Origin: Amoebophrya sp. A120
Lineage: Eukaryota; Sar; Dinophyceae; Syndiniales; Amoebophryaceae
DNA length: 64,000 nt
NCBI GenBank assembly: GCA_905178155.1
Contig: CAJINV010000008.1
Coordinates: 4,204,793 to 4,268,792 of the forward strand
Direction: 5' to 3'
In this document: positions 22,810-34,816 of the stretch, one piece after another
Layout of the letters: each line of letters begins with the position of its first letter
Position numbering within the stretch: the stretch's first letter is position 1
Notes under the pieces: model-generated
Database searches by the model: none
Seen by the model: only the letters and a program-made list of their open reading frames with translations
Told to the model about the DNA's origin: nothing
Program-made: the position numbers and the translations under genes

Positions 22810-25800
22810 ATGATTGCGACTAGTAAGGTGCAAGGCGCGACGATGGAGGTGCGACTGTGGAACTCAGGTTCCGAGACGAGGATGGAGACCCCCGACGAGG
22901 AAAAGCACGAATTGCATAGAAATGGTCGTGCTCCACGGTGCCCTGCTTTCACGGCAAGAAGTCGCAGCACGCCGCCCATCAAGCATCAAGCACGCCGCCG
23001 AAGAAAAAGTAGAAAGAGAACAACCAACTCCACAAAAACCCGATCGACGGACGTGGAGGAAACTGGCTCCCGGATGAAGATCAGCACCCGGCATGACGAT
23101 GTTCCGTGCCATCACCATCGCCCCGGCCGCACTCGTGGAAGTTTTTCTTTTCCGACTTTGCTAACCAGACCGAAGATAAAGATGCGGACACTCGGCACCA
23201 GATGGGAACCCGCACCAGCACCCCGGTCGTGGAAAAAAACTTGCGCGAGCGCGGTGACTGAAGATGATAACTTTTTTAGCAGTAGTAGTCACAGACGCTC
23301 GTCCTCGTGGAGCAGGATTTTCTTTCCTAATGTGGCCGCCCGCAGTTGTCAGCAAGAACTTCGAAACGGCGCCCAAATTTGTGCTACTCGTGTACGAGGT
23401 GGAAGCGAGCAGGCGGAGAATGGACCTCCGTGTCGCCCCTTCAGCTCCGGGGCCTGTTCTTCGCCGGATTGTGCAAGTAAGGTAGCCAGGGCATTTTTCA
23501 CCCTGCAGCCGCCGCGGCGACCACATGAAGGCACGAGAAGACCCTCTCGTGACAGCAACGATAGAAAACGGGAGTGCAGCTCTTTTCTGGTGCCCCAAGA
23601 GAACGACAAACAGCCTGCAGTTTTTCATCTGGCACGACAGAAAAGAAGCAGCAGGTCTTGCAAAACCGCAACGTCTAGCACTTCGTCCTCTGTCTCTGCT
23701 TCGCAGACGACTACCCCAGGTTGCCCGCGTCCAACGTCGGCGAATACAAAGATCTCAGCGGGGAATAAGAAGAACACAAGCAGTGCTGAGCTGCAGGTGT
23801 CCCCCTCGTCTCGACCACGCCGGAAAAGAAAAACTCCCTCAGAGGAACCGGGATCAAATGATCGATCTGAAACTTCGTCTGAGTCAAGACATAAACATCT
23901 TCCAGATGGAAAAATTGTACAAGACCCAGCGGAACAGAAGAAAACGAAGCCGCTACACTTGCGACCATGGTCGTCTTCTTCAGGCCTCACCGCAGTCCTC
24001 ATTCACTTTTGCGCGACCGCGAGCCTGCTGCATCTTTTCCTGTGGGAGAACAATTCGCACTCAAAGATTACAGTCGCTACTACTTGTAGTTCCACGCAAG
24101 AACGAAGTCACTGTTTATTTGGCACACCACCCTTGTTCAGCGCTGCCCTCGCTGCGACCGCCCCTGCAGGCGCGGCCACCGGAGGGGCAAGTAGTACGAC
24201 GGCGACGACGACCACGACCAGCAACGCTCTGCCCTACGACCTCATCATGCCGGCTCTGCGCAATTTGACCGAGGACCAACTGGCGGAGAGCTCGGTATGC
24301 ATAATCGCGAATATGTCTACGGTCTAGAATAAAGATGCAGATCATTGTCATGCGGATTTATTTTGCATGTCCCGCGATGTTTGCGTTTGCAAGGTAGTCT
24401 AGCATCACAGGTTCAGCAGGGTCTCTGCAATGACTACCTTGCTGTGTGAGAAAGTCCAAAATGACACTGGGCATCTTTTCCTCCTATATGCAAGACAGAG
24501 GCTTTGTGTGACCCGCAACAGGCATCACAAATTTCAGACCCAGACTTGTTTGCAATGGATACTCGGGGCTCATCGACATATCCAAATCTACCTGTTGGGT
24601 CGGCCAATTTACCGCCGACGCCTGCTTATCCACTGCAAAGGTGTCTACGTGTCGTGGAACATTGCAACTTGTGACGCTGGTGGAGCTTGTTTGTCTGGAG
24701 TAAACAAAAAATCTAGAATCTGTCTTGCATACCTAGCAAAAAGAACCCGCTTTTTGTCTCCCAAATAGGGCGTTTCTCATGCAGCCTTGGCATGGAAAAG
24801 CCTCACCGGAGGTTGTCATGCTCTGTGCACACTCCAGACCGACCGTCCTGCAGGTCCAAACTACTAAAGTGCAGGAAAAGCGTCTGCACTCTTCCACACC
24901 CAGACATGTTTGCAGGTGATGTTGCTGCCGCTTTCAGAATCCAGACTGCTGGGACGAACACATGACCATGGGATATGGCTTGCAAATATTGTGGGTCCGA
25001 AAGAATTCCAACTTGTGATGCGAACTCCAAATCATAAGATGAAATTTGCGCTGCAACAACGCGAAGAGCTGCCCACTTCTTGCTACGCGAATAGGGAGTT
25101 TCTTATACGGGGCGTGCATCAAAAAGCCCGCGCAAAAGCTGCAATGCCGTTGCGTGCACTCCAGATCTGATCATATGCCTCGTCCGCAAGATGCATGACA
25201 AACTAGCCGCGCCGCGCACTTCCAGACCCAGACCTATTTGCAATGCATATGGCAGAATGTAACAAGCTGAAAATGAGATCATCAACAAACAAATTCTTCT
25301 CTCGTCGAAGGTTGGAATGAACTAACAAACAAACATGAACTAGGTTTTTACGAGATTGAGAAATGCGAAACCTACTTTACATTGAGCGGCCAGCGCAACA
25401 AGGATGAAGATTCGACCGTATCGCCACAAAGAATATCATGGAACTACAGGTTGCCCCAATTCCGACTGTTGGGAGGGTGCCTACAACTACGAATTCTGCT
25501 GCAGTGGGGGCCCGCGTGGAAACCCGCAGTGCTGGGGGGACGTGTACAACTACGAACGGTGCTGCGCGCTGACCGAGCCGAGTACCTTACGCATTGCAAA
25601 TATGTATCTCCGGGCCTGCCTGGAAAGCGAAAGACGTAAACAACTTGGTCTGATGCTAAGTCTGGAATGGACGAAAATCTGTCTTTTTTCATAGTCAGCA
25701 CAAAGCGTTGCTTTCTTCCTCCTGAAGCGGGCACTCTTCGTCCTACGGGCTAGGCATGGACATAAATCGTTCTCGGCCCTTCTCGTTCTCATGCTCTGCG

Positions 25801-28800
25801 TGCATGATTATTGATCTACTTCTTGCAGTTCACCAAATCCCAGAATGATTCTTCCAGGAGGAGGAGACCCAGACATGCTTGCAGTTGATAAACCTCGTGG
25901 GTGGACAACCTCTTCAACGGACAGTCCACGGACAGCTTCTACTCCTTATGAGACTGCACGACAACTCCCCCTCATTTGTATAGCATGAATGGCAATACGA
26001 ATACGAGCGTCAGCAAGAATGCCGGTTTAACATGACAAATTTGCACTGGATTGTAGTGCTATTGAGGCCGCTAGAACTTGTCACGCAAACAGTGCCAAGA
26101 CACGCGGCGCACCCAGAATTTGGTATTCTGCATGACAAACGAGGGGAATTGTGCACAATCATACTCCTTTGACGAGTTTTACAATGACGCGCAATACGGC
26201 CCCGACTTTGGGTACTATTCCACCGGCCGGGTAATGGGCGCCGGGAAGCTCGCCCCGGACGCAAACGAGTTTGCGCACTTTACCACCTATCAAATGTAAA
26301 AACGTCTGGGTCTGGAAGATTCTGAGACTTGTCATGCATGTTTTGCATTGGCCATGATGTCTGTGATGCATGCCCTAGCGTCACATATTTTTTGAGGGCT
26401 TCGCGATGCCTATTCCGCGTGACAAATGCCCTCTCCGCGTAGCAAAAATTGCGTTCCCTTTGCTGCTCATGCAATACAGATTTTTTTGGAATCCAAATTC
26501 AGCATCACAAGTTGCATACTTCCAGACCCAGACACTTTTACATTTGATACCACCTTTCCCATGGCCATCGCCCCGCACTTCGGCCGCGTGCTCATGCGCG
26601 CCGTGTACCTTATCAAGTACAAATAGGTCTGGGTCTGGCAAGCTGGAACTTGTAAATGCGTATCGTGCATTTCTGACAAAGTTGTGCTGCGGGAACAGTA
26701 GAAGCGGAGCTTACTTTCTCATGCAATTATCGAAATCTGTGATGCGTGCTATGTATTTATTAGAAGCCATTCCAAAAACCTGTCGCGCTTGCCTGCCATT
26801 GCAAGCGTCCTAATCATCCGCAAAGCAGCTGCATCACAACTTGCCAGAAGAACGCCACGAGACAGTTTTGCAATGCATATGCCTAATGTGGAGGCGAAAA
26901 CGCAGAATGGAGCTCGCCCTCGAGGCCAACGCGCGCGGAGCAGAAGGACTCCCAGGGCACCACGACGCGTCGTCCTCACCTCAGGTAGATGGGGATCATA
27001 GTACCGGAGCTCTGTCTAAGAATACCTCCACGGAGGAAATATTTCAGGTGGTGGAGATGGGTGCGGGTTCGGGACAGCTGGGCAAGGACATCCGGGACTG
27101 CGTACTGGAAAACTGCTTGGGGCTGAGCCCCAAGCTCGACCGGGAATGGAAGGCAGCCTTTCGCTACACGATTCTGGAACGCAGCCCGGCGCTCGCGGAG
27201 CGCCAGCGCGAACGCGGGCTGGAGGTCATCGTGCAGGACGCGCAGACGCTCAGTGCCTGCGAAGACTTCAAGAGCAAAGCGAAGAGGCCAAGTAAGATAA
27301 AAGTACAACTTGCTTTGTGGTATTAACTAAAACGTCCTTATTTCTCGGTGAAAACGAAAAGGAAAACTGATGTATTTTGGATTTACACTTTGTAAGCACC
27401 GCATTCTTCTTTCAGATTTCACGGCCAACGCTGTCATTTCCAATGAGCTCATCGACGCTTTCGCCCCTGTGAAGCTGAAGCTTTCGGTTTTCGACCTGGA
27501 CAATGTGGACCCCGCTCGCTGCAGTTCCTGGACAGAGATGAAATTGCTTCACCTCATCAAGATTCGGGTATTATCTTGTTCCTATCAATATCAATATGCT
27601 AATAAAATCAAGGTAGTAGTGATGACGCTACTAGTACCTGCAGATTAATTATTTCTCTGCTTCCTCACAGAGAAAAAACTCGTCCGCGTTGGACTAGTTC
27701 TAGCGATTTTTAGTGCTGCGCTTTCAAAGGAACTAGCTTTGTGTATTTCGCAGGAGAATGATTTTTCCACAGGACGTGATGGGTCTCTTCGCGCAGCAGC
27801 TGGGCATTCGCGAACCCAAGCGCATCGTGAAGGAATTGCAGACGTTTACTGACACGTTTTTTTGCACGGCGATGCAAACAAGCGTGGGGCAGGCGGCCAT
27901 GAGCATCGTGCCGCGCAACACCACCTGCATGACCGTGGTCCTGGCGATGAGCAACCTGATGGAGACGTCCAACCTGCAAATTCCCGCGGCCTCGAATAAC
28001 GTGCGTCTCAGGCTGCGCAAGGACCCGATCGTGCAAGCCAACCTGCGGAAGCAGGTGCGCGAGTTGGAGAAGGAGCTCAACGGGTTCCTGGCCATCCCGC
28101 GGAACATTTACCAGGAGCTCCGCCGGGGGCTGAAGGAGCGGGGGAATCTGCACGAGAACCTGGACGTCACCTTTCTCATCGCCGCCAAGACCAAACGGCT
28201 GTCGGTCCCGATTTCGCCGGACCGGTGCCAGTCCGCCAACATCGGCGCCTTCCTGAAGCGGCACACCGAGCGGAACAAGCGGCTCGCAAAATTCTATCAC
28301 GATCTGGGCTACCCCTCGCTGTACGTGGTCATGCGCCCGGGGGAAGAGGAGTTTCTGAAGCTCACCGATTGCCTGATCGGAGACAGTGGCGGCCACGTGT
28401 TGACCATCGACTACGGCGCGAGCTACGAACCCCTGGCGAACTCGCTCAGCGTGGACCCGAGCTACGACGGCATTTTTGTTCCCCCCATTCCGCACCATCT
28501 CATGGAGGAGCTTCCGCACTGCCACGGGGACTGGACCACGTGCGCCGGGAGGATCGACTGGACCACCTTCGTGGACTTCACGAACATGGCCGCCGCGGGC
28601 CAGGAGCTCGGCTACGAGACGGTGTGGTACGGACCCCAGAGCTTTCTCGAGCAGATGTCCAGCCTCAGTGTGAACGAGGACGCTGTGGTGGCGGATCACA
28701 ACACGGAGACGCACCCCGGGCGGGCCACAAGCCCACCGCTTCCCGGAGCCAAACCGCGTAAGAACCTGGTGGTCGTGAAGGAGGAGCCAACGGAGGGCTA

Positions 28801-30247
28801 CAGCACCATCGAAAACGTGGACTGGGTGAACCGCCACGCAATCAACTGGTACGGTCCAGAAAAGGCGGAACCTTGGCAGCAACGCTGGACCGGGTTCAAA
28901 GCACTCCTGCAGCGGGTTCCGCCCACGTTGGCCTACCTCGAGCGGAAGCAGTTTGCGCCGGCGTTGGGCGATTTCGTCACCACAATATCCTGTGCAAAAC
29001 GAAAACTGTATCGTAGTCGTCTGAATTGCGCTCTCGTCCTGTCGACTTCGAGACGCATCTACTTACGTTTTTACTTGAAGCTTCATGGCGAAGCCTATTT
29101 TTTGTCTTCAATCAAAACAGCAGGATCTTCCACACGATTTTACTTGATACTAAAACGAAGGTAGTTTTGCAAAAATGCATACACGACCTCAACAAGCAGC
29201 TCCTCTCGAGCTGCAACCGGCGCAGCGAGTGGAAGTACTAAAGCGCAAGCTGCTGTTGCCGCGCAACATGCAGTCCCGAAGAGCAGCCAGACCACGCTGG
29301 CACCGTCGTCCGCCAAAAATCGTGTGAACAGTGCGCAACTGACGGAGCAGATCGCCCTCGAACGCTTGCTATCAGACGCAAGAAAAACGAAACATCACTC
29401 ATTATCAAACTTCCGTCTTGAAATTGATGAGATGATATGAATTTCGAGTGCCCGTCGATGTTGTGTCAACCCCCAAATTGTTTTTTCCTTTCAGGTACGA
29501 AAAAGACCAGGCGAAACCGCCGAAGAATTTGCATGCTGCACTGGGGAAACATTGCATGCAGCGATGTCACAGAAGAGTGCTCGCGGGCTGAAAAAGATCA
29601 TGACAGTCAAGAACTCCTTAATGTAAGTCCAACCGGACAGAACGAGCTACCTAAAAACACATGGTGATGGATGAAGTTCTGATTTTCCGCGTTCATTCCG
29701 TTCGTCAGAGGTTGAGGCGACGCTCGCCGCCACGGGGCGCCGGGCACACAGAGGACTCGAGGAAGTTGCAGCGATGAGCGAAATAAGGGCAGAAGCATCC
29801 TCCGGTGCCAAAAGGGAAAACGACAAAACCTCGGCAGGTGGAACAAGTGTGATCGCAGGGGCAAACGTTTCCAGTAACGCGACTGGTTCTAGTACCGCAA
29901 GCTCAGGGACTGGTAGTAAAGCCTCAACGGCGGCAGGCACTGGAACCGCGCCGACGGCGATCATGCCGACAAAGACTACAACGACCGAGCATCACTACGA
30001 CATCGTGCAGTTTCCGACCTGGCACTTGGACTCGACAGACATCGACAGTTGTTGGTTGTTTGATCCCACGAACATGCCTATTGCGGATTGGTCGAGCATC
30101 AACTCGATAGCAACGAACGCCACCACAAGGCAAGTGCTCTCCGTACTGAACGTGGATGTAGACCGCGCGCTGGGGGAGCGGTACGCGATGGGCTACGAAG
30201 ACGCGCAGTTGGCCGTGCGTCTCGTAGATTTTCTCGTGAAGAGTTAG
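22810..30247 (+). CDS. Cys-rich region joined to a MidA/NDUFAF7-type methyltransferase
   Basis: Exon 1 (22810-24295) encodes a long basic, Ser-rich segment, then a hydrophobic stretch (LTAVLIHFCATASLLHLFLW). Small exons 24567-24626, 24927-24973, about 25255-25285 and about 25390-25587 carry a Cys-rich region. It has three related units: NPDCWDEHM, then CPNSDCWEGAYNYEFCC and NPQCWGDVYNYERCC. After further exons from 25893, the 26100-26287, 26555-26610 and 26885-27291 exons give SFDEFYNDAQYGPDFGYY and FQVVEMGAGSGQLGKDI. These match the N-terminal and SAM-binding motifs of the MidA/NDUFAF7 (DUF185) family, which in mitochondria methylates an Arg of complex I subunit NDUFS2. Later parts include AVISNELIDAFAPVKL and, in the large exon 27751-28985, GHVLTIDYGASYEPLANSL. 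The last exon begins near 29711 and ends in LAVRLVDFLVKS. Seven internal introns are introners. The family match is good. The Cys-rich and membrane-anchored N-terminus is unusual, so mitochondrial location is doubtful. The start and the exons at 25255-26100 and 29381-29711 are approximate. Confidence 0.7.
24296..24561. mobile_element. Introner element, family B
   Basis: The left end is TATGCATAATCGCGAATATG and the right end CTTGTTTGCAATGGATA. CTCGG is duplicated at 24291-24295 and 24562-24566. No GT...AG pairing is possible by sliding. Removal joins AGC TCG G to GG CTC ATC in frame. Confidence 0.85.
24627..24921. mobile_element. Introner element, family B
   Basis: The left end TATCCACTGCAAAGGTGTC faces the right end CATGTTTGCAGGTGATG. 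The duplication is CTGCT (24622-24626) against TTGCT (24922-24926). Removal gives GCC TGC TGC CGC, extending the Cys-rich region. Confidence 0.75.
24974..25249. mobile_element. Introner element, family B
   Basis: The left end is TATGGCTTGCAAATATTG and the right end CTATTTGCAATGCATA, with TCCAGACCCAGAC just inside. The duplication is TGGGA (24969-24973) against TGGCA (25250-25254). Confidence 0.75.
25588..25887. mobile_element. Introner element, family B
   Basis: The left end TTACGCATTGCAAATATG faces the right end CATGCTTGCAGTTGATA. The duplication is TACCT (25583-25587) against AACCT (25888-25892). Removal joins AGT ACC T to CG TGG GTG after the second Cys unit. Confidence 0.75.
26288..26549. 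mobile_element. Introner element, family B
   Basis: The left end TATCAAATGTAAAAACG, then TCTGGGTCTGGAAG, has a matching inverse ending TTTTACATTTGATA. CCACC is perfectly duplicated at 26283-26287 and 26550-26554. No GT...AG pair exists. Removal joins TTT ACC ACC to TTT CCC inside the methyltransferase domain. Confidence 0.88.
26611..26879. mobile_element. Introner element, family B, eroded right arm
   Basis: The left end is TATCAAGTACAAATAGGTCT and the right end GTTTTGCAATGCATA. The usual CCAGACCCAGAC right arm is missing. The duplication is TACCT (26606-26610) against TGCCT (26880-26884). Removal gives GTG TAC CTA ATG TGG in frame. Confidence 0.72.
28986..29181. mobile_element. Introner element, family C
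   Basis: It starts TATCCTGTGCAAAACGAAAA and ends TTTTGCAAAAATGCATA. The duplication is CACAA (28981-28985) against CACGA (29182-29186). Removal joins ACC ACA A to CC TCA ACA in frame. Confidence 0.72.
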
Positions 30248-31387
30248 GGATGAAGGCAGCCGTGTGGTTTCTGGGGATGGAACTGCGAAGCCGCACAGGT
30301 CTCTGTTGACCTTGCGGGTGCTGGTTTTATTTTTGCCATGACATAGAAGAGAGCTGCCCGCGTGTCCAGTGCCGCTTGGAAACGCAGCATAGGTACTTGC
30401 CAGCGGATTTGCAATTGGCTTCGACCGCACAAGACTAGTTGAGTACTACGCACGTCCTTGGGAAAGCTCGGGGACATCAATCTCTTCCGTACTCTTGCAT
30501 TGCAGCCGGTGCTAGCAGGTTTGTCGTGCAAAAACTACATTGCTGCAAGTATCTAAAGTTTGTGTGATGCGCTACGATCTGACTGTGACGTCCGCCATAT
30601 ACCATTCCCGATACCACGAATGTTACATTTCTACTATCAAACTGAGAGTGGTGCCCCGCTCTCAGAGGACGCGAACTCTATTTGTGCATCTCGATTTTTA
30701 TGCAGCATGCATCCAAACGGGTTTTCGTTTTAGTTTTAGAAGCGAAAGCCTGTGATCTTAGGCTTCCGGAAGGAATGAAAAGTATGAATAGATGCAGCGG
30801 GCCTTGTCTGTTATTTCCGCTGCTTTAAACGTTCAGATTCAGGGGATAGAAGCTTGTGGTCCCAGCAAACACAAAGAGCGTGCTCCATTTTTGCAAGGTC
30901 TCGGGAGGAGGACGGGGCACTACTTTCTACTGTGATGCCTGGAAAAGTCAGGGGTGCAACGCGATGTCGAATCCGGACAGTATCAGTTTGAAATGGAAAC
31001 CGTGGATGAGGGAAAGGTATAAAACGTGTAAAGTTGGCAATCAGGATTGTAAGTTATCCGGTTTTTTTCGCGATATGACTGTTTTTCTCTTTTTTTTCTA
31101 ATTACACTAGTTGCGAAAATCGTGCCAGCTCTAGATTTAGATCGCGCGCCCCCGCCCGCAGAACACAGCACAAGGAGGTTCCTGCTTGCAAATTTTGGTA
31201 TGGTGCAAACTGTTCGCGCTGTCTACATGCGAAAGTAGAGCAAGACATGGAAATTCCATCATTCTGCACGAAAAGGTGGCTGCCCGTGTGGAAGGAGGAC
31301 GTGCTGCATATGAAAAAGAAAAGCGTTTCTGAAGCATATAGTACGACCCAGTAAAAACTTTGCAGTTGTTTTTTGTGTTGCATCAGT
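30248..31387. other. Stretch with possible 5' exons, unresolved
   Basis: 30874-31016 reads as a Cys-bearing segment (LHFCKVSGGGRGTTFYCDAW) followed by a GT donor. 31248-31353 reads as FCTKRWLPVWKEDVLHMKKK and ends in a stop. Either could be an upstream exon of the gene at 31388-32059. I could not link them. Confidence 0.3.
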
Positions 31388-32059
31388 GCATTTTGCATTT
31401 CGCCTCCGACACTAACTCAACAAAGTACTCGAGTTCCTCACTGAACGTGGTGTCAGCGAGCCTTCCGGATTTTCGCCAGTCGCGGTACCTCTAGAAGTAA
31501 TCTGAGAAAAAAAAATGCGCGTGTCATTGATTCTGACGCATTGAATAAAAGGAAGCACGGTGTTCTGGACTCATATTCCGTCGTGGGGGGTCGCGGTGCC
31601 GCGGGCGCTTTTTAGTTTGATGTTGCAGCGCGTGGGCCCTGCAGTGATGAGCATGTTGCGGTTGGAAGCGCAGAATGCGGCAATCGATATCCAACACAAA
31701 AGGGCACGTGCACCACAAAGGAGATGTGTTACAAGATTGCTGTGACTGATGAAAAACTATGCAATGAATGTAGAGACGTCTGCTACGGAAACAAAAGCTT
31801 TTTGTTTTTTTCCAGGCAAAATGAAACTCATACTTCCCTGCGCGAAGCCCGCGAGAAGGAGACGTTTCAGTTTTTCATGCTGACCAGACCCGAGGAGACT
31901 GTGGTCATGTTGACGTGGAGAGTTGTTCGCTGCTACTTATCCATATGCATGAGTGTACTTTTCTGTAGGATAATCGGGCGCCACTATCCCTATGAGTGTC
32001 TCGCGGCACAGACGTTTCGCGTGATGTGCGGCCACACGCTAACACAGCGACTGATGTAG
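31388..32059 (+). CDS. Unrecognised protein, 3' exons only
   Basis: Three exons join in one frame: about 31409-31492 (LNKVLEFLTERGVSEPSGF, then SPVAVPLE), about 31560-31698 (VFWTHIPSWGVAVPRALF, then LMLQRVGPAVMSMLRLEAQN), and about 31816-32059 (REAREKETFQFFMLTRPEET, ending HTLTQRLM and a stop). The first of these introns, about 65 bp, begins GT but has no AG at its end, so it would be non-canonical. The second and third segments contain amphipathic or hydrophobic helices. No family is recognised. The start codon is not identified, and exons may lie upstream between 30870 and 31350. Confidence 0.42.
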
Positions 32060-33495
32060 TAGTACCTCTGCGCGGCGCGAAAAGACGAAGCAGCGCAGAA
32101 TGGGTGCGAAGGAGCTTAGATCCAGCAGCTCCTGCAGCACGGTAACCGACGAGGAGTAGGATCATTTTCTGACCGAGCGGAATTCCCGGTGGGCAGCGGT
32201 GAGGCGGATTGCCTATCGGACGACACAACCTCCGACTCTGCGTCCCCCTCCGCTGGCAATTGTTGCTTGTACCTACAAAGTATCGCATCTAGTCTTGGTT
32301 TCCTAAACTCTCTCTGTACCACACTCTCCAGAACCCCAGACAGAACCGACATTCGTTCTGTTGGACCTTCAGCCGCGCCTTTGGGTACCATGGGTGCTGG
32401 CAGCAACAGAAAGTTTATTTGCACGAGGGATTTTACTCGCGCAGCAGGGACAGCCAAATAAAAGCCAACGTTTCCCGCACAAAATCGGGCACTGTGCCTG
32501 TTGCAGACATCTTTTAGCAAAAAATTATTCTTGGGATTTTGATTATGATTTTTTAAATTTTTTTCTCAGCTTTACTTACTCAACTCTGTTCTTTCGGTTT
32601 CTCGGCCCACTCAGAGCGATTCCATACTGATACGCGCCATTTCTTGGTGAACATAGCGATTGCCAGCGGGTCATACCTCACATCTGACCGCAGGTGTCTC
32701 TGCATTGATTTTAGGTTTGTCGTCAAAAGAGGGATTCTAACAGGCAATGTGCAGGAAGATGGAATTCACGACAGTGACGTGTCCTGATCGCGCGAAGTGT
32801 TGGTGTGCTGGATCACTATACGACCTAGCCGAGTTTTCAAGTGTTGGTGTGCTTGCTCCTTTGAAATGGTAATTAGGCCAAATTTGAAGATCCTCCGTTC
32901 TGTTTCGACTAAACAAGAGTACTATCTTCAGCCTCGACTTGTGAAACCAGCGCTGATCTTCGCCCCACTAGAGCAGACATGCAACCTACTCAAATTATTT
33001 CACATCGGCAGAATGATCATCAGATAAAGGTCTTGTGGAGAACGACAGCTCTGGAAAAGAAGTGCAGCTCACATCCATCGGAAGAGCCGCGAATTCCAAT
33101 TCTGTAAGTTTTAAATTGTCGAGATCCAGCCGGCCTCATAAGAAATAATTACACGTTTTAGAGAAACCAAACGAAGATGTTGTGGATCTAAATCTGGTTC
33201 GTAAGCCTCTAAATAAATTAGGTTCCAATATGCCCGCCCATCGTTCCCAAATCTAAAGATCATTTGAAAGTCGGAGATCAGAAATGAAGAATGTTCCGCG
33301 CGTTGCAAATATTTCCTGCAACTGATGCTTAAAAGAAAATCTTGATGGAGACACCTTCTCCGACCCATGTTGTGTCGTCTAAAACCAATGCAATTTTCTA
33401 AATATTTATGTTCATGAATCGCTTCCAGGGAAACGAAGGTTGGATTAACTTCCACGTTGACTTCTAGTCGCAACAAAAAACTCCACTCAAACAAA
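32060..33495. other. Intergenic stretch, no gene supported
   Basis: A 134-codon minus-strand frame (32116-32520) and an overlapping 90-codon plus-strand frame (32189-32461) compete, and neither shows a domain. 32530-32600 is T-rich. The last few hundred bases probably hold the promoter and leader of RPS29. Confidence 0.4.
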
Positions 33496-33857
33496 ATGGC
33501 CTCTCTTCTCGGTGTCCACCCGCGCAACTACGGTCCGGGTTCCCGCAAGTGCCGCGTCTGTGGTATTCAATGATATTTTTTCATTTGTTTTCGGAAGAAG
33601 GATAGGTTTTTAGTTTTTTTAGGTTGCTTTCCCGGAATGTCTTTTGGCCATTAATCGCAACAGGAAGTAACATACAAGGTGATTATTGAATGCCGAAGAG
33701 CTCTAGTATCTCAGTCCAGGCAAAGAACCATAATATCAACCAATTCGCCCTCATTACAGGTAACCAGCACGCCTTGGTCCGCAAGTACGGTATTAACATC
33801 TGCCGTCAGTGCTTCCGCGAGCGCGCGACCCAGATCGGCTTCGTCAAGTACCAGTAA
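33496..33857 (+). CDS. RPS29: Small-subunit ribosomal protein uS14 (RPS29)
   Basis: There are two exons, 33496-33562 and 33760-33857, with a canonical GT...AG intron of 197 bp placed within the Gly codon after the first zinc knuckle. The 54-aa product begins [16 protein letters not shown] and contains CRVC and CRQC, the two CxxC pairs that bind one zinc ion. It ends QIGFVKYQ, close to the usual length of about 56 aa. uS14 is a core 40S protein near the decoding-site head. The ATG context (ACAAAATGG) is favourable. This is the most certain identification in the window and anchors the + strand and the presence of ordinary introns. Confidence 0.97.
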
Positions 33858-34816
33858 GGTGCACCTTGAGAAGGAGAGGAGGGCAGGATCCTTCGACAGG
33901 AGTAGACACGACGCGCTGCTTCTGGTTTGGTCCAACCCTTGAGATTGATGACGGGACACTCTACGTTGCGAAGTACAATGTAATGCTCGCGATAGAAAAG
34001 CGGCCTTTGCGTCCTAGAACAAGAACCGCAATGCACAGTTGAGTGTTGTGCTTCAGTTTCTCTCGGAGTGGTGTTGTAGTGGAAGAATTTTTTCAGTGTG
34101 AAAAGCGCCTGGAAACGCTGGAAAAAGCTTATGGGGTCAAGGAAGTGTGTTCTATGTTGTGCAGCTAGGAGTTTTAGATTCTTCGACACAGTACCGAGAG
34201 CATGTAAGGCAGGTTTGCCGCTCCAGGAGCGGCGCTAGAAAAAGAGTGAGAGAGAGGCAGAGCGAGAATTATACCGCTGACGGAATCAGCGGTATGCATC
34301 CTTGAGCAGCGAGTCTCCACTTTCAGTTGCCCAATTTCATTGAGTAGTGTGGGGAACAGTGGAGAGATGAGTAACTTCTGATCAGAAGACCTTGGTGTCA
34401 TCAACAGAGGGGAGGTGTGATGACAAAGTTTCAGACCAGTTCTGGCGTTGCTGTACTCATGCGAAGTGCGGCGCAACAGCGTGTGCCACGCTTGTTTGGA
34501 AAAGGTGCGCTCATCAGTTGGACTTCATTCGCGTCAGGCTGGTGCTTAGTATGCGCCAAGCGATCTCAGACAGTTGGCGGCCCCGCGAGAACAAAACTTC
34601 GTATGCTAAACTAGCGATGATCATGTTGGGGCGCGCGATCCATCGGCTGGCGCTCCACGCCCACCCTCGCTCGTGTAATACCATGGCGGACAAATTCTTA
34701 TACACGAGGTTCCGCGATGGCCATGGTCTCACCAACTCGCGTCTAATGCGTTAGTAAAGTTTTTGCGTGTGGCGCGACACATGTGCCGCCTCATTCTGCA
34801 CGAGTTCATATGGTAG
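33858..34816. other. Stretch with two perfect small inverted repeats
   Basis: GCCGCTCC and its inverse form a hairpin with a 1-base loop at 34217-34233. ATACCGCTGA and its inverse form another with a 5-base loop at 34271-34295. Frames on both strands around 34400-34750 are open but ambiguous. Confidence 0.5.

Noticed and set aside
27710-28882. 390-codon minus-strand open frame over the methyltransferase exon
   Set aside because: It is the antisense shadow of the exon encoding the MidA/NDUFAF7 domain; the + strand product has clear family motifs and the minus product is Val/His/Arg-rich with none.
32116-32520. 134-codon minus-strand frame
   Set aside because: No recognised motif, competes with an equally open + frame, and chance expectation is high.
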